Assembly (NCBI GenBank): GCA_934630975.1
Contig: CAKTXH010000117.1
Coordinates: 1 to 6,375, forward strand
Source: an uncultured Clostridia bacterium
Lineage (GTDB): Bacteria; Bacillota; Clostridia; Christensenellales; Aristaeellaceae
DNA: 6,375 nucleotides
Direction: 5' to 3'
The position numbers were made by a program, and so were the translations under genes. Below the pieces are notes generated by a model. The model did no database searches, was not told the origin of the DNA, and saw nothing but the letters and a program-made list of their open reading frames with translations. Each line of letters starts with the position of its first letter. The first letter of the stretch is position 1. Of this stretch, positions 1 to 4,965 are shown one piece after another.

Positions 1-2109
1 GAAACCCTCTCCGGCGGCGGCGCTTCCATCCGCGTCATCCCGACGTCAACGGGCTATCGAATCGATGTGACGGGCGGCAGCGAGAAGTGCGTGTATATCG
101 TGGCGCTCTCCGTCCCCCATCCCACCGAACCGCGCAACGGCAACATCGCCTCCGTGCGCGTGGCTTTCCAAATGACGGGCAAGCCCATCCCCAAGCCGAC
201 GCACACGCTGACCGCTGTGGACGGCTTTGGCAACGTCCTTTTCACCCAGACCAACGAGGAAGGCGCGGCGCTGCGTCTGTCCGCCCCGACCCTCGACGGC
301 TACACCTTTACGGGGTGGACTTTCGCCACGGCGGGCGGCACGGACCTCGGTCAGCTCGCCATTATGCCTGCCTGCGACGTGACGGCCACCGCCCAATGGA
401 CGCCAATCGTCACGCCAGAACCGGTCTATACCCTCTATATGGATTCTGGCTATGAAGGGGGAACCCTTCGCAGGCGGCGGCTCAAGGCAGGCGCGCGCAT
501 CGCGGCTCTGCCAAGGCTGACGCGCGACGGCTACGATTTCCTCGGCTGGACCTATGACGGCGGCCGTGTGCCGCGCTATATGCCAAGCGGCAATATCACG
601 CTGACGGCTCAGTGGGCGCGCAGCGCCGCAACGCCGACGCCTACTCCGACCCCTACGCCCACTCCGACGCCCACGCCTACTCCGACTCCCACGCCTACCC
701 CGACTCCTACTCCCACGCCTACTCCTACTCCGACTCCTACCCCGACTCCCACCCCGACTCCCACGCCTACGCCTAAGCCGACGGCAACGCCTACTCCTAA
801 GCCAACGGCAACGCCTACGCCTAAGCCAACGGCAACGCCTACGCCTAAGCCGACGGCAACGCCTACGCCTAAGCCAACGGCAACGCCCACGCCTAAGCCG
901 ACGGCAACGCCTACTCCTAAGCCGACGGCAACGCCTACTCCTACTCCTACTCCCGCAAAGCATACCGTCACGTTCAAGATTTTGGGCAAGACCCATCAGA
1001 CGGTTGAAATAGCCGAAGGCGAAACCATTCATCTGATCGACGCGCCGAAGGTTTACGGCTATACGTTCGTCGAGTGGCAGCAGGACGGGCGCACACCCGA
1101 TACCGTCATGGGCAAGAACGACATCACGATCGAAGCCAAACTCAATGAATGTGATCGCTTTACTGTGACCTATAAGCTCGCCAACGACACCTTCGCAGAT
1201 GCGCTCAAAGAGTATTATGGTTTTACAAATAACTCCGTCGAATCGCTTTATGAAGGCGATTTCATCCTGCTTCCGTCCTTCTCCGGCATCGTCTATCTGG
1301 ATGGCGCGCCTCACCGCTTTAACGGCTGGTTTATCGAAGGCAGTAACAGCGCCGTGCCGCAGACCATGCCCAGCCATAACTTGACGCTCGTTGCCCGCTT
1401 CGAACTGGTGGACGATACGCCGTCCTTCGCAGAACGGCATATCGTCACCTATCACAGCGCTTTGAGCACTGCGCCAGACCAAACCGAAGTCGCGGAAAAA
1501 CAGTTTATCCCGCGCCCCGATCTGGGCTGGCACGACGACAACCTGTTCGTCGGCTGGTATGAGGACAGCGATTATCAAACGCCCGCGCGTACCACGATGG
1601 GCAACGCCGATCTGACTCTTTACGCGCGCTGGATTAACGTAACCAAGCCCTCCCCGGCGGAAGTGCGGATTCTGCGCGCGATGGGTTATGCGTTCCCGGC
1701 TATCGCCGTCGAAACGCCCGCGCCCACGCCGACGCATACGCCTGTTCCCACGCCTGAACCTACAACCGAACCCACGACCGAGCCTACTTCCGAACCCACG
1801 ATCGAACCTACTTCCGAACCTACTTCCGAACCTACTTCCGAACCCACGACCGAGCCTTCTTCCGAACCCACGACCGAACCTTCTTCCGAACCCACGACCG
1901 AACCTTCTTCCGAACCCACGACCGAGCCTTCTTCCGAACCCACGACCGAACCTACTTCCGAACCCACGACCGAACCCACGACCGAGCCTACTTCCGAACC
2001 CGCCGCCGAACCTTCGCTCGAACCTTCGCCCGAATTCACGCCTGTTCCGGTGGAAGCGCCCGACGACGGCCTGAACGACGAGCCGGAATTCCCGGCCGAA
2101 AACGCGTAA
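1..2109 (+). CDS. InlB B-repeat protein with Thr-Pro-rich linkers, 5' end outside window
   Basis: The frame is open from base 1, so this is the last 702 residues of a longer protein; the GTG at 67 is not a credible start because coding-quality sequence precedes it and no ribosome binding site is seen. Five divergent Listeria-Bacteroides (InlB B / Flg_new) repeats are visible, each ending in a GY-F-GW ... M ... ITLTAQW-type pattern: residues about 68-133, 142-205, 321-381, 387-467 and 480-544. Between repeats 2 and 3 lies a Thr-Pro and KPTATPTP linker, and after repeat 5 a Glu-Pro-Thr/Ser tail ending in EFPAENA. In known proteins these small beta-grasp-like modules occur in surface or secreted proteins and serve adhesion or spacing. 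No LPXTG motif, closing hydrophobic helix, SLH or cell-wall-binding domain is present in the visible part, so anchoring, if any, must be N-terminal. The next gene follows 14 nt later, suggesting one transcript. The family call is firm; the binding partner is unknown. Confidence 0.85.
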   Translation, partial: ETLSGGGASIRVIPTSTGYRIDVTGGSEKCVYIVALSVPHPTEPRNGNIASVRVAFQMTGKPIPKPTHTLTAVDGFGNVLFTQTNEEGAALRLSAPTLDGYTFTGWTFATAGGTDLGQLAIMPACDVTATAQWTPIVTPEPVYTLYMDSGYEGGTLRRRRLKAGARIAALPRLTRDGYDFLGWTYDGGRVPRYMPSGNITLTAQWARSAATPTPTPTPTPTPTPTPTPTPTPTPTPTPTPTPTPTPTPTPTPTPTPTPKPTATPTPKPTATPTPKPTATPTPKPTATPTPKPTATPTPKPTATPTPKPTATPTPTPTPAKHTVTFKILGKTHQTVEIAEGETIHLIDAPKVYGYTFVEWQQDGRTPDTVMGKNDITIEAKLNECDRFTVTYKLANDTFADALKEYYGFTNNSVESLYEGDFILLPSFSGIVYLDGAPHRFNGWFIEGSNSAVPQTMPSHNLTLVARFELVDDTPSFAERHIVTYHSALSTAPDQTEVAEKQFIPRPDLGWHDDNLFVGWYEDSDYQTPARTTMGNADLTLYARWINVTKPSPAEVRILRAMGYAFPAIAVETPAPTPTHTPVPTPEPTTEPTTEPTSEPTIEPTSEPTSEPTSEPTTEPSSEPTTEPSSEPTTEPSSEPTTEPSSEPTTEPTSEPTTEPTTEPTSEPAAEPSLEPSPEFTPVPVEAPDDGLNDEPEFPAENA
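202..615 (+). other. InlB B-repeats 1 and 2 (protein domains)
   Basis: Two repeat modules lie in tandem within the first coding region. Repeat 1 (202-399) carries DGYTFTGWTF and ends TATAQW; repeat 2 (424-615) carries DGYDFLGWTYDGG and ends ITLTAQW. They are joined by a short TPIVTPEP linker. Repeat 2 has an unusual RRRR run near its start. The conserved G-Y/W-x-F-x-G-W core and the final aromatic beta strand are the basis for the assignment. Confidence 0.85.
631..774 (+). repeat. Thr-Pro dipeptide tract (24 TP units)
   Basis: Twenty-four uninterrupted Thr-Pro dipeptides are encoded by a degenerate 6-bp repeat (ACN CCN), with the third bases freely mixed among T, C and G. Such tracts act as stiff, extended spacers and are possible O-glycosylation targets in secreted proteins; that role is inferred. 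The mixed third positions make it less prone to slippage than a perfect repeat, but its length could still be misassembled. Confidence 0.95.
775..942 (+). repeat. Seven 24-bp tandem repeats encoding KPTATPTP
   Basis: Seven exact-length units (775-798, 799-822, 823-846, 847-870, 871-894, 895-918, 919-942) encode KPTATPTP without amino-acid change and differ mainly in third bases (AAGCCG or AAGCCA; CCTACT, CCTACG or CCCACG). The near identity of the DNA suggests recent unit duplication. A final TPTP (943-954) leads into InlB repeat 3. The lysine every eight residues gives this linker a regularly spaced positive charge, unlike the acidic tail further on. Confidence 0.95.
961..1632 (+). other. 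InlB B-repeats 3, 4 and 5 (protein domains)
   Basis: Three further modules are seen. Repeat 3 (961-1143) has YGYTFVEWQQDG and ends ITIEAKL. Repeat 4 (1159-1401) is longer and more divergent, with FNGWFIEG and LTLVARF. Repeat 5 (1438-1632) has NLFVGWYEDSDY and ends LTLYARW. Repeat 3 has GW changed to EW, and repeat 4 carries extra residues around KEYYGFTNNS, so these may be harder for profile searches to detect than repeats 1 and 2. Confidence 0.8.
1756..2034 (+). repeat. Glu-Pro-Thr/Ser tetrapeptide tail repeats
   Basis: Twenty-three EP dipeptides are spaced every four residues as EP[TS][TS], with a few TI, AA, SL and SP variants. Inside it, four nearly identical 24-bp units encode SSEPTTEP (1858-1881, 1882-1905, 1906-1929, 1930-1953). 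The tail carries one negative charge per four residues, and the protein ends about 25 residues later, so this is a C-terminal extension rather than a linker between domains. Confidence 0.95.
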
Positions 2110-2112
2110 CGC

Positions 2113-2118
2113 AGGAGG
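2113..2118 (+). promoter_or_regulatory. Ribosome binding site AGGAGG
   Basis: A perfect AGGAGG lies 5 nt before the ATG at 2124, entirely within the 14-nt gap after the preceding stop codon. It fixes the start of the small secreted protein and leaves no room for a separate promoter, supporting co-transcription with the repeat protein. Confidence 0.9.
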
Positions 2119-2123
2119 TCATC

Positions 2124-2948
2124 ATGAAGAAAATCTTATTCGCTGTTCTCGCTCTCCTGCTGGCGCTGCCCATGGCCGCAGTCGCCGACGATGCGCTGAC
2201 GCTCAGCGGCGCGGCGCTCAATCAGGCGCAGATCATCCGTGCGGAGGACAGCGTCAGCATCACCGAAATCATCACCGATGCGGACGAAACCTATGTCACC
2301 GTGCTCACCCACCGCGTCAACGACCGGCAGGAGGAGGTTTTTACCCTGCTGGATGAAGACGGCACGATCACGCAGCTTTTGCCCGATTACGGCCTCCGCC
2401 TCGCTTCGGACAGCGTGAACCCCGAAACGCTCGTCTTCATATCGGGCGTTCTGGCGGAAACGCGCGAGAATCTCCGCCAGCAGCTCGCCCTGTTTGACGA
2501 CGAGGAGAGCTATCTCTTCGCCGCCCAGCCGGATGGCACACTGACCGCCGTGATGAGCTACACCATCGACGGCGAAACGCTGACCGAAACCTATACCGTC
2601 GCCGCCGATACGCTCGCGCTGACGGAGTACGCCGCCGCAGCGGCCGACGCTGACGGCCATGTAATCGAAACGGATCAGGTGCAGGTTCTGCGCGGCGAAA
2701 GCGATTCGTTTGACTTGCTCTTCGCAGACGCAGACGACGGCGAAACCTTCCCGCTGACGCTCGTTTCCAATACGGGCGCACAGATAACTGTCCTGATTCC
2801 GCTCAACCTCGCCGCAGTCTTTTCCGACGGTCTGGACGATATTCTGATGTTTGAGGATGCGGCGATGACCGTTCCCGTCAGCCGCTTTGAGCCGTGGACG
2901 CATGAGGCCGCCGAAGGCTTCACGCTGTACGAAGGCACGGAAGAATGA
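2124..2948 (+). CDS. Acidic secreted protein of unknown function
   Basis: I do not recognise a family for this 274-residue protein. It opens with a clear Sec signal peptide: MKK, a hydrophobic core of Ile, Leu, Val and Ala through residue 20, and a likely cleavage after AVA at residue 21; there is no lipobox cysteine. The mature part has no cysteine and, strikingly, no lysine: about 50 Asp/Glu against 8 Arg, so it is very acidic. No transmembrane helix is seen after the signal, and the sequence alternates in a beta-rich way (for example TYVTVLTHRV, TLTAVMSYTIDGETLTETYTV). The ATG at 2124 is set by a perfect AGGAGG. It directly follows the InlB-repeat protein and is closed by an intrinsic terminator, so it is probably the last gene of that operon and a secreted partner of its neighbour. 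That it is exported is well supported; its role is unknown. Confidence 0.85.
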   Translation: MKKILFAVLALLLALPMAAVADDALTLSGAALNQAQIIRAEDSVSITEIITDADETYVTVLTHRVNDRQEEVFTLLDEDGTITQLLPDYGLRLASDSVNPETLVFISGVLAETRENLRQQLALFDDEESYLFAAQPDGTLTAVMSYTIDGETLTETYTVAADTLALTEYAAAAADADGHVIETDQVQVLRGESDSFDLLFADADDGETFPLTLVSNTGAQITVLIPLNLAAVFSDGLDDILMFEDAAMTVPVSRFEPWTHEAAEGFTLYEGTEE

Positions 2949-2962
2949 CCTGATCAGCCCTT

Positions 2963-2991
2963 TGCCGCCGCTCGTCCCGGCGGCATTTTTT
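2963..2991 (+). terminator. Intrinsic terminator after secreted-protein operon
   Basis: An 8-bp perfect stem (TGCCGCCG with CGGCGGCA) closes a 7-nt loop (2971-2977) and is followed at once by six T residues (2986-2991). It lies 14 nt after the stop codon of the acidic secreted protein and 20 nt before the next -35 box, so it cleanly separates two transcription units. Confidence 0.9.
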
Positions 2992-3011
2992 CCGCTTTTC
3001 TTCGGGAAAAA

Positions 3012-3040
3012 TTGACATTCTCCCCGTCATCGTGTACAAT
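3012..3040 (+). promoter_or_regulatory. Sigma-A type promoter for ligase gene
   Basis: A perfect -35 box TTGACA (3012-3017) is separated by exactly 17 nt from TACAAT (3035-3040), one mismatch from the -10 consensus. Transcription would start near A3047, giving a leader of about 64 nt before the ATG at 3111. It stands directly behind a terminator and is the only strong promoter seen for the ligase gene and the transporter behind it. No operator-like inverted repeat overlaps it, so constitutive expression is plausible. Confidence 0.88.
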
Positions 3041-3049
3041 GAACCCATG

Positions 3050-3094
3050 CTGATAAAGCCTGTCCTTCATGGGCAGAATAGCCTTAACCATCAG
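3050..3094 (+). other. Possible folded 5' leader
   Basis: Within the presumed leader, CTGTCC (3060-3065) can pair with GGGCAG (3071-3076, one G-U pair) around a 5-nt loop, and CTGAT (3050-3054) can pair with ATCAG (3090-3094) to enclose it, ending 3 nt before the ribosome binding site. It matches no riboswitch that I recognise and may be chance pairing. Confidence 0.25.
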
Positions 3095-3097
3095 CCA

Positions 3098-3103
3098 AGG
3101 AGG
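3098..3103 (+). promoter_or_regulatory. Ribosome binding site AGGAGG deciding the start
   Basis: AGGAGG sits 7 nt before the ATG at 3111. It selects this codon over the in-frame ATG at 3069, which has no Shine-Dalgarno sequence and would put this purine box inside the coding region. Confidence 0.9.
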
Positions 3104-3110
3104 CAATCAA

Positions 3111-3854
3111 ATGGGCGCTTCACGCAATCAGGAATCCACGCGTCAGGAAAAAGACGGCGTTGTTTATTATGACCGCGGCATTTTGACCGGCAAGGATGGC
3201 CGCCGCTATCAGCGCTACGCCATTCACACGCACTTCGTTCAGCCGGGCGAGGATCAGGCCGAGCTTGTCCGCCGCTATGTGCTGCCGCTGTACCAGCCGG
3301 GCGACTGTCTGTCCTTCACCGCGAAGGTGATGGGCATGTGCACCAACAACGTGCGCACGCTGGAGGACACGCACCCCGGCTTCTGGGCCAAAACGCTCGC
3401 GCCGTTCGCCGGGCATAATTCCACCGGCATCGGCATGCATCAGCCCTACAAGATGCAGCTGGTCATCGAAATCTGCGGCCTGCCGCGCGTGCTGCTGGCG
3501 GCGGCGGTTTCCGCGGTCACGCGCCCGTTCGGCATCCGCGGCCTGTTTTACAAGATCTGCGGCCACGGCGTGGCGGGCATCGACGGCTTCTACCCGGATT
3601 CTTCCTTCGAGGTCTATCACACGATGGGCGTGATCAACCCGGAGCACCCGGTCGAGCTTTGCGACGCGCTGGAGGCCGCGACCGGCGTGCCGACCGTCGT
3701 GATGGACGCGAACGACTTTGACCAGAACCAGCTCGGCAAGGGAACGCATTTCCCGCTGACCGACGAGCAGATTCAGGATGCGATGGCGGATAATCCCTCC
3801 GGCCAGGGCGACGAGCTGACCCCGTTCATCCTCATCCGTCCGCTCAAAGATTAA
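3111..3854 (+). CDS. F420-0:gamma-glutamyl ligase-like protein (CofE family)
   Basis: This 247-residue protein matches the clostridial branch of the coenzyme F420-0:L-glutamate ligase family (CofE fold), about the normal length for a stand-alone CofE. Signs of the family, from memory of its members, are THFVQPGED (40-48) and QPGDCLSFTAKV (62-73) in the first part; FYKICGHGVAGIDG (146-159); the VVMDANDFDQNQLG acidic motif (196-209), corresponding to the DxND metal-binding region; and DNPSGQGDELTP (227-238). Archaeal CofE adds glutamate to F420-0 using GTP and divalent metal. Clostridia of this kind are not known to make F420, so the true substrate is probably different and unknown. The protein is soluble overall; the alanine-rich stretch at 128-137 is too short for a clear membrane anchor. 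Its gene has its own promoter and a strong Shine-Dalgarno sequence, and is followed by a hairpin and an AEC transporter gene. The family is likely; the reaction is uncertain. Confidence 0.78.
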   Translation: MGASRNQESTRQEKDGVVYYDRGILTGKDGRRYQRYAIHTHFVQPGEDQAELVRRYVLPLYQPGDCLSFTAKVMGMCTNNVRTLEDTHPGFWAKTLAPFAGHNSTGIGMHQPYKMQLVIEICGLPRVLLAAAVSAVTRPFGIRGLFYKICGHGVAGIDGFYPDSSFEVYHTMGVINPEHPVELCDALEAATGVPTVVMDANDFDQNQLGKGTHFPLTDEQIQDAMADNPSGQGDELTPFILIRPLKD

Positions 3855-3864
3855 GTTTTTCCCC

Positions 3865-3897
3865 GACGTTTTCCTCTTGCGGGAAAACGTCTTTTTT
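3865..3897 (+). terminator. Strong terminator-like hairpin between ligase and transporter
   Basis: A perfect 10-bp stem (GACGTTTTCC with GGAAAACGTC) around a 7-nt loop is followed at once by six T residues (3892-3897). It begins 10 nt after the ligase stop codon. The reverse orientation lacks a T run, so it works only on the plus strand. The next gene's ribosome binding site starts only 9 nt after the T run, which leaves no room for a promoter; it may therefore act as a partial terminator or attenuator. Confidence 0.88.
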
Positions 3898-3906
3898 CTG
3901 TCTGCA

Positions 3907-3912
3907 AAGGAG
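3907..3912 (+). promoter_or_regulatory. Ribosome binding site AAGGAG for AEC transporter
   Basis: AAGGAG lies 9 nt before the ATG at 3922. It fixes the start there rather than at the in-frame TTG at 3877, which falls in the loop of the terminator hairpin and would add 15 uncharacteristic residues. Confidence 0.85.
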
Positions 3913-3921
3913 AAATTTCCT

Positions 3922-4812
3922 ATGTCCATCGCCGCTCAGGTCGTCATTCTCTTTCTGGTTGTGCTCGTCGGCATGCTTTGCCGCCGCCTGCGCTATTTCA
4001 CGGATGAAACCATCCGCGGGGTGACGCAGCTGGTCGTCAACATCACCCTGCCCGTGCTGACCGTCTATAACATGCAGCGCCCGTTCGACATGCATGTGCT
4101 GATCAACTTCCTGCTGACGCTGCTTCTTTCGCTCGCCGCCATTCTCGCGTCGATTGGGGGCGCGTTCTTCCTCTTCCGCAATCGCCCGCACGACAAGCGC
4201 GCGGTGCTGATGAACATGCAGGGCTTTTCCAACTGCGGCTTCATGGGCTACCCGATCATTCTGGCCGTCAACCCGGATTGGATGATTTACGCCGTCGCCT
4301 ACAACATCGCGTATCTCCTCGTCTCGTGGACGGTGGGCGTGAGCCTGTTTCAGGGGCGGCAGAACATCAGCCTCAAGCGCGTGCTGCTCAACCCGAACGT
4401 CGTCGCCTCGTTCCTCGGTTTCGGTGTTTTCTGCCTGAACATCACGCTGCCTTCCCTCCTTTCGCAAACCATGTCGCTCGTCGGCGGGCTGACCACGCCG
4501 CTGTCCATGCTGCTCATCGGCACACGCATCTGCGGCGTCCGCCTGAGCGATCTGCGCGACCGGGATTATCACATCACCGCCGCGCTTCGCCTTGTCGCGC
4601 TGCCGCTCATCGTTTATCTTCTTCTCCGCCCGCTGCCTCTGGATCACGCGGTGCGGAGCACGATCTATCTGCTCACGGCCATGCCCTGCGGCACGCTGAC
4701 CGCCATGCAGGCCGAGCTTTACGGCGGCGATACTCATTTTGCCGCCCGTGCCATCGCCTATTCCACGCTGCTTTCTCTTCTCACCGTGCCGGTGATGAGT
4801 CTGCTGCTGTAA
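3922..4812 (+). CDS. AEC family (auxin efflux carrier/malate permease-like) transporter
   Basis: This 296-residue membrane protein belongs to the Mem_trans/AEC family, at the family's usual length. About ten hydrophobic segments are visible, near residues 4-20, 36-50, 58-84, 104-117, 121-142, 160-176, 184-202, 218-236, 246-262 and 277-296. Family hallmarks are NITLPVLTVYNM in the second segment (40-51), SNCGFMGYPI (103-112) with the typical N-x-G-F-x-G-x-P core, NPNVVASFLG (157-166), the TTPLSMLLIGTRI motif (191-203) and AMPCGT (253-258). Bacterial members move organic anions such as malate or other small carboxylates; the substrate cannot be told from sequence. No promoter is seen between it and the upstream hairpin, so it is probably read through from the ligase promoter. 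It faces a convergent TctA permease across a shared terminator. Confidence 0.92.
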   Translation: MSIAAQVVILFLVVLVGMLCRRLRYFTDETIRGVTQLVVNITLPVLTVYNMQRPFDMHVLINFLLTLLLSLAAILASIGGAFFLFRNRPHDKRAVLMNMQGFSNCGFMGYPIILAVNPDWMIYAVAYNIAYLLVSWTVGVSLFQGRQNISLKRVLLNPNVVASFLGFGVFCLNITLPSLLSQTMSLVGGLTTPLSMLLIGTRICGVRLSDLRDRDYHITAALRLVALPLIVYLLLRPLPLDHAVRSTIYLLTAMPCGTLTAMQAELYGGDTHFAARAIAYSTLLSLLTVPVMSLLL

Positions 4813-4895
4813 ACGCCTTGAGTCACGGCTTCGTCGTGCCAGCTTCTTCAAAGAGGGAGCCTTTTCAATCTCTTTCCCGTAGAATTCCGCATATC

Positions 4896-4929
4896 AAATA
4901 ACGCCCATCCTTTCGGATGGGCGTTATTT
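4896..4929. terminator. Bidirectional terminator between convergent genes
   Basis: A perfect 15-bp stem (AAATAACGCCCATCC paired with its complement) closes a TTTC tetraloop. Each strand ends in TTATTT, so it can terminate both the AEC gene (stop 84 nt before) and the minus-strand TctA gene (stop 37 nt away). The T stretch is part of the stem and is interrupted by A, so efficiency may be below that of the two upstream terminators. The 153-nt gap around it holds no gene that I can support. Confidence 0.88.
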
Positions 4930-4965
4930 GCCATTGTACTTATAGGAGTTGCAGTACTGGTGAAT

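Noticed and set aside
775..942. Short tandem repeats that at first sight resemble a CRISPR array
   Set aside because: Units are contiguous 24-mers without spacers, in frame, and encode a constant octapeptide.
46..1737. 563-codon minus-strand open frame opposite the repeat protein, rich in Arg, Cys and Trp
   Set aside because: Its composition follows from the complement of the Thr-Pro and KPTATPTP codons, and no domain or ribosome binding site supports it. The plus strand encodes recognisable InlB repeats.
2995..3010. Small hairpin with a TTCG loop (TTTTC / GGAAAA) just before the -35 box
   Set aside because: Only about five weak pairs including one G-U and no T run after it on the plus strand; not supportable as a terminator or operator.
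3069..3110. In-frame upstream ATG adding 14 residues to the ligase
   Set aside because: No Shine-Dalgarno sequence precedes it, whereas a perfect one precedes the ATG at 3111 and would otherwise be inside the gene.
3877..3921. In-frame upstream TTG adding 15 residues to the AEC transporter
   Set aside because: It lies in the loop of the terminator hairpin and has no ribosome binding site; ATG 3922 has AAGGAG at good spacing.
3844..4851. 335-codon minus-strand open frame opposite the AEC gene
   Set aside because: Product is Arg, Gln, Asp and His-rich with no domain, as expected for the antisense of a hydrophobic protein; it also crosses the plus-strand terminator.
4824..4875. Small inverted repeats after the AEC stop (CACG/CGTG and AAAGAG/CTCTTT)
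   Set aside because: Short stems with long loops or tiny loops and no T run; the 15-bp stem at 4896 is the real terminator.
4278..4901. 207-codon plus-strand frame overlapping the end of the AEC gene
   Set aside because: It is a +1-shifted shadow rich in Arg, His and Ala; the AEC frame carries all family motifs to its natural end, so no frameshift is indicated.
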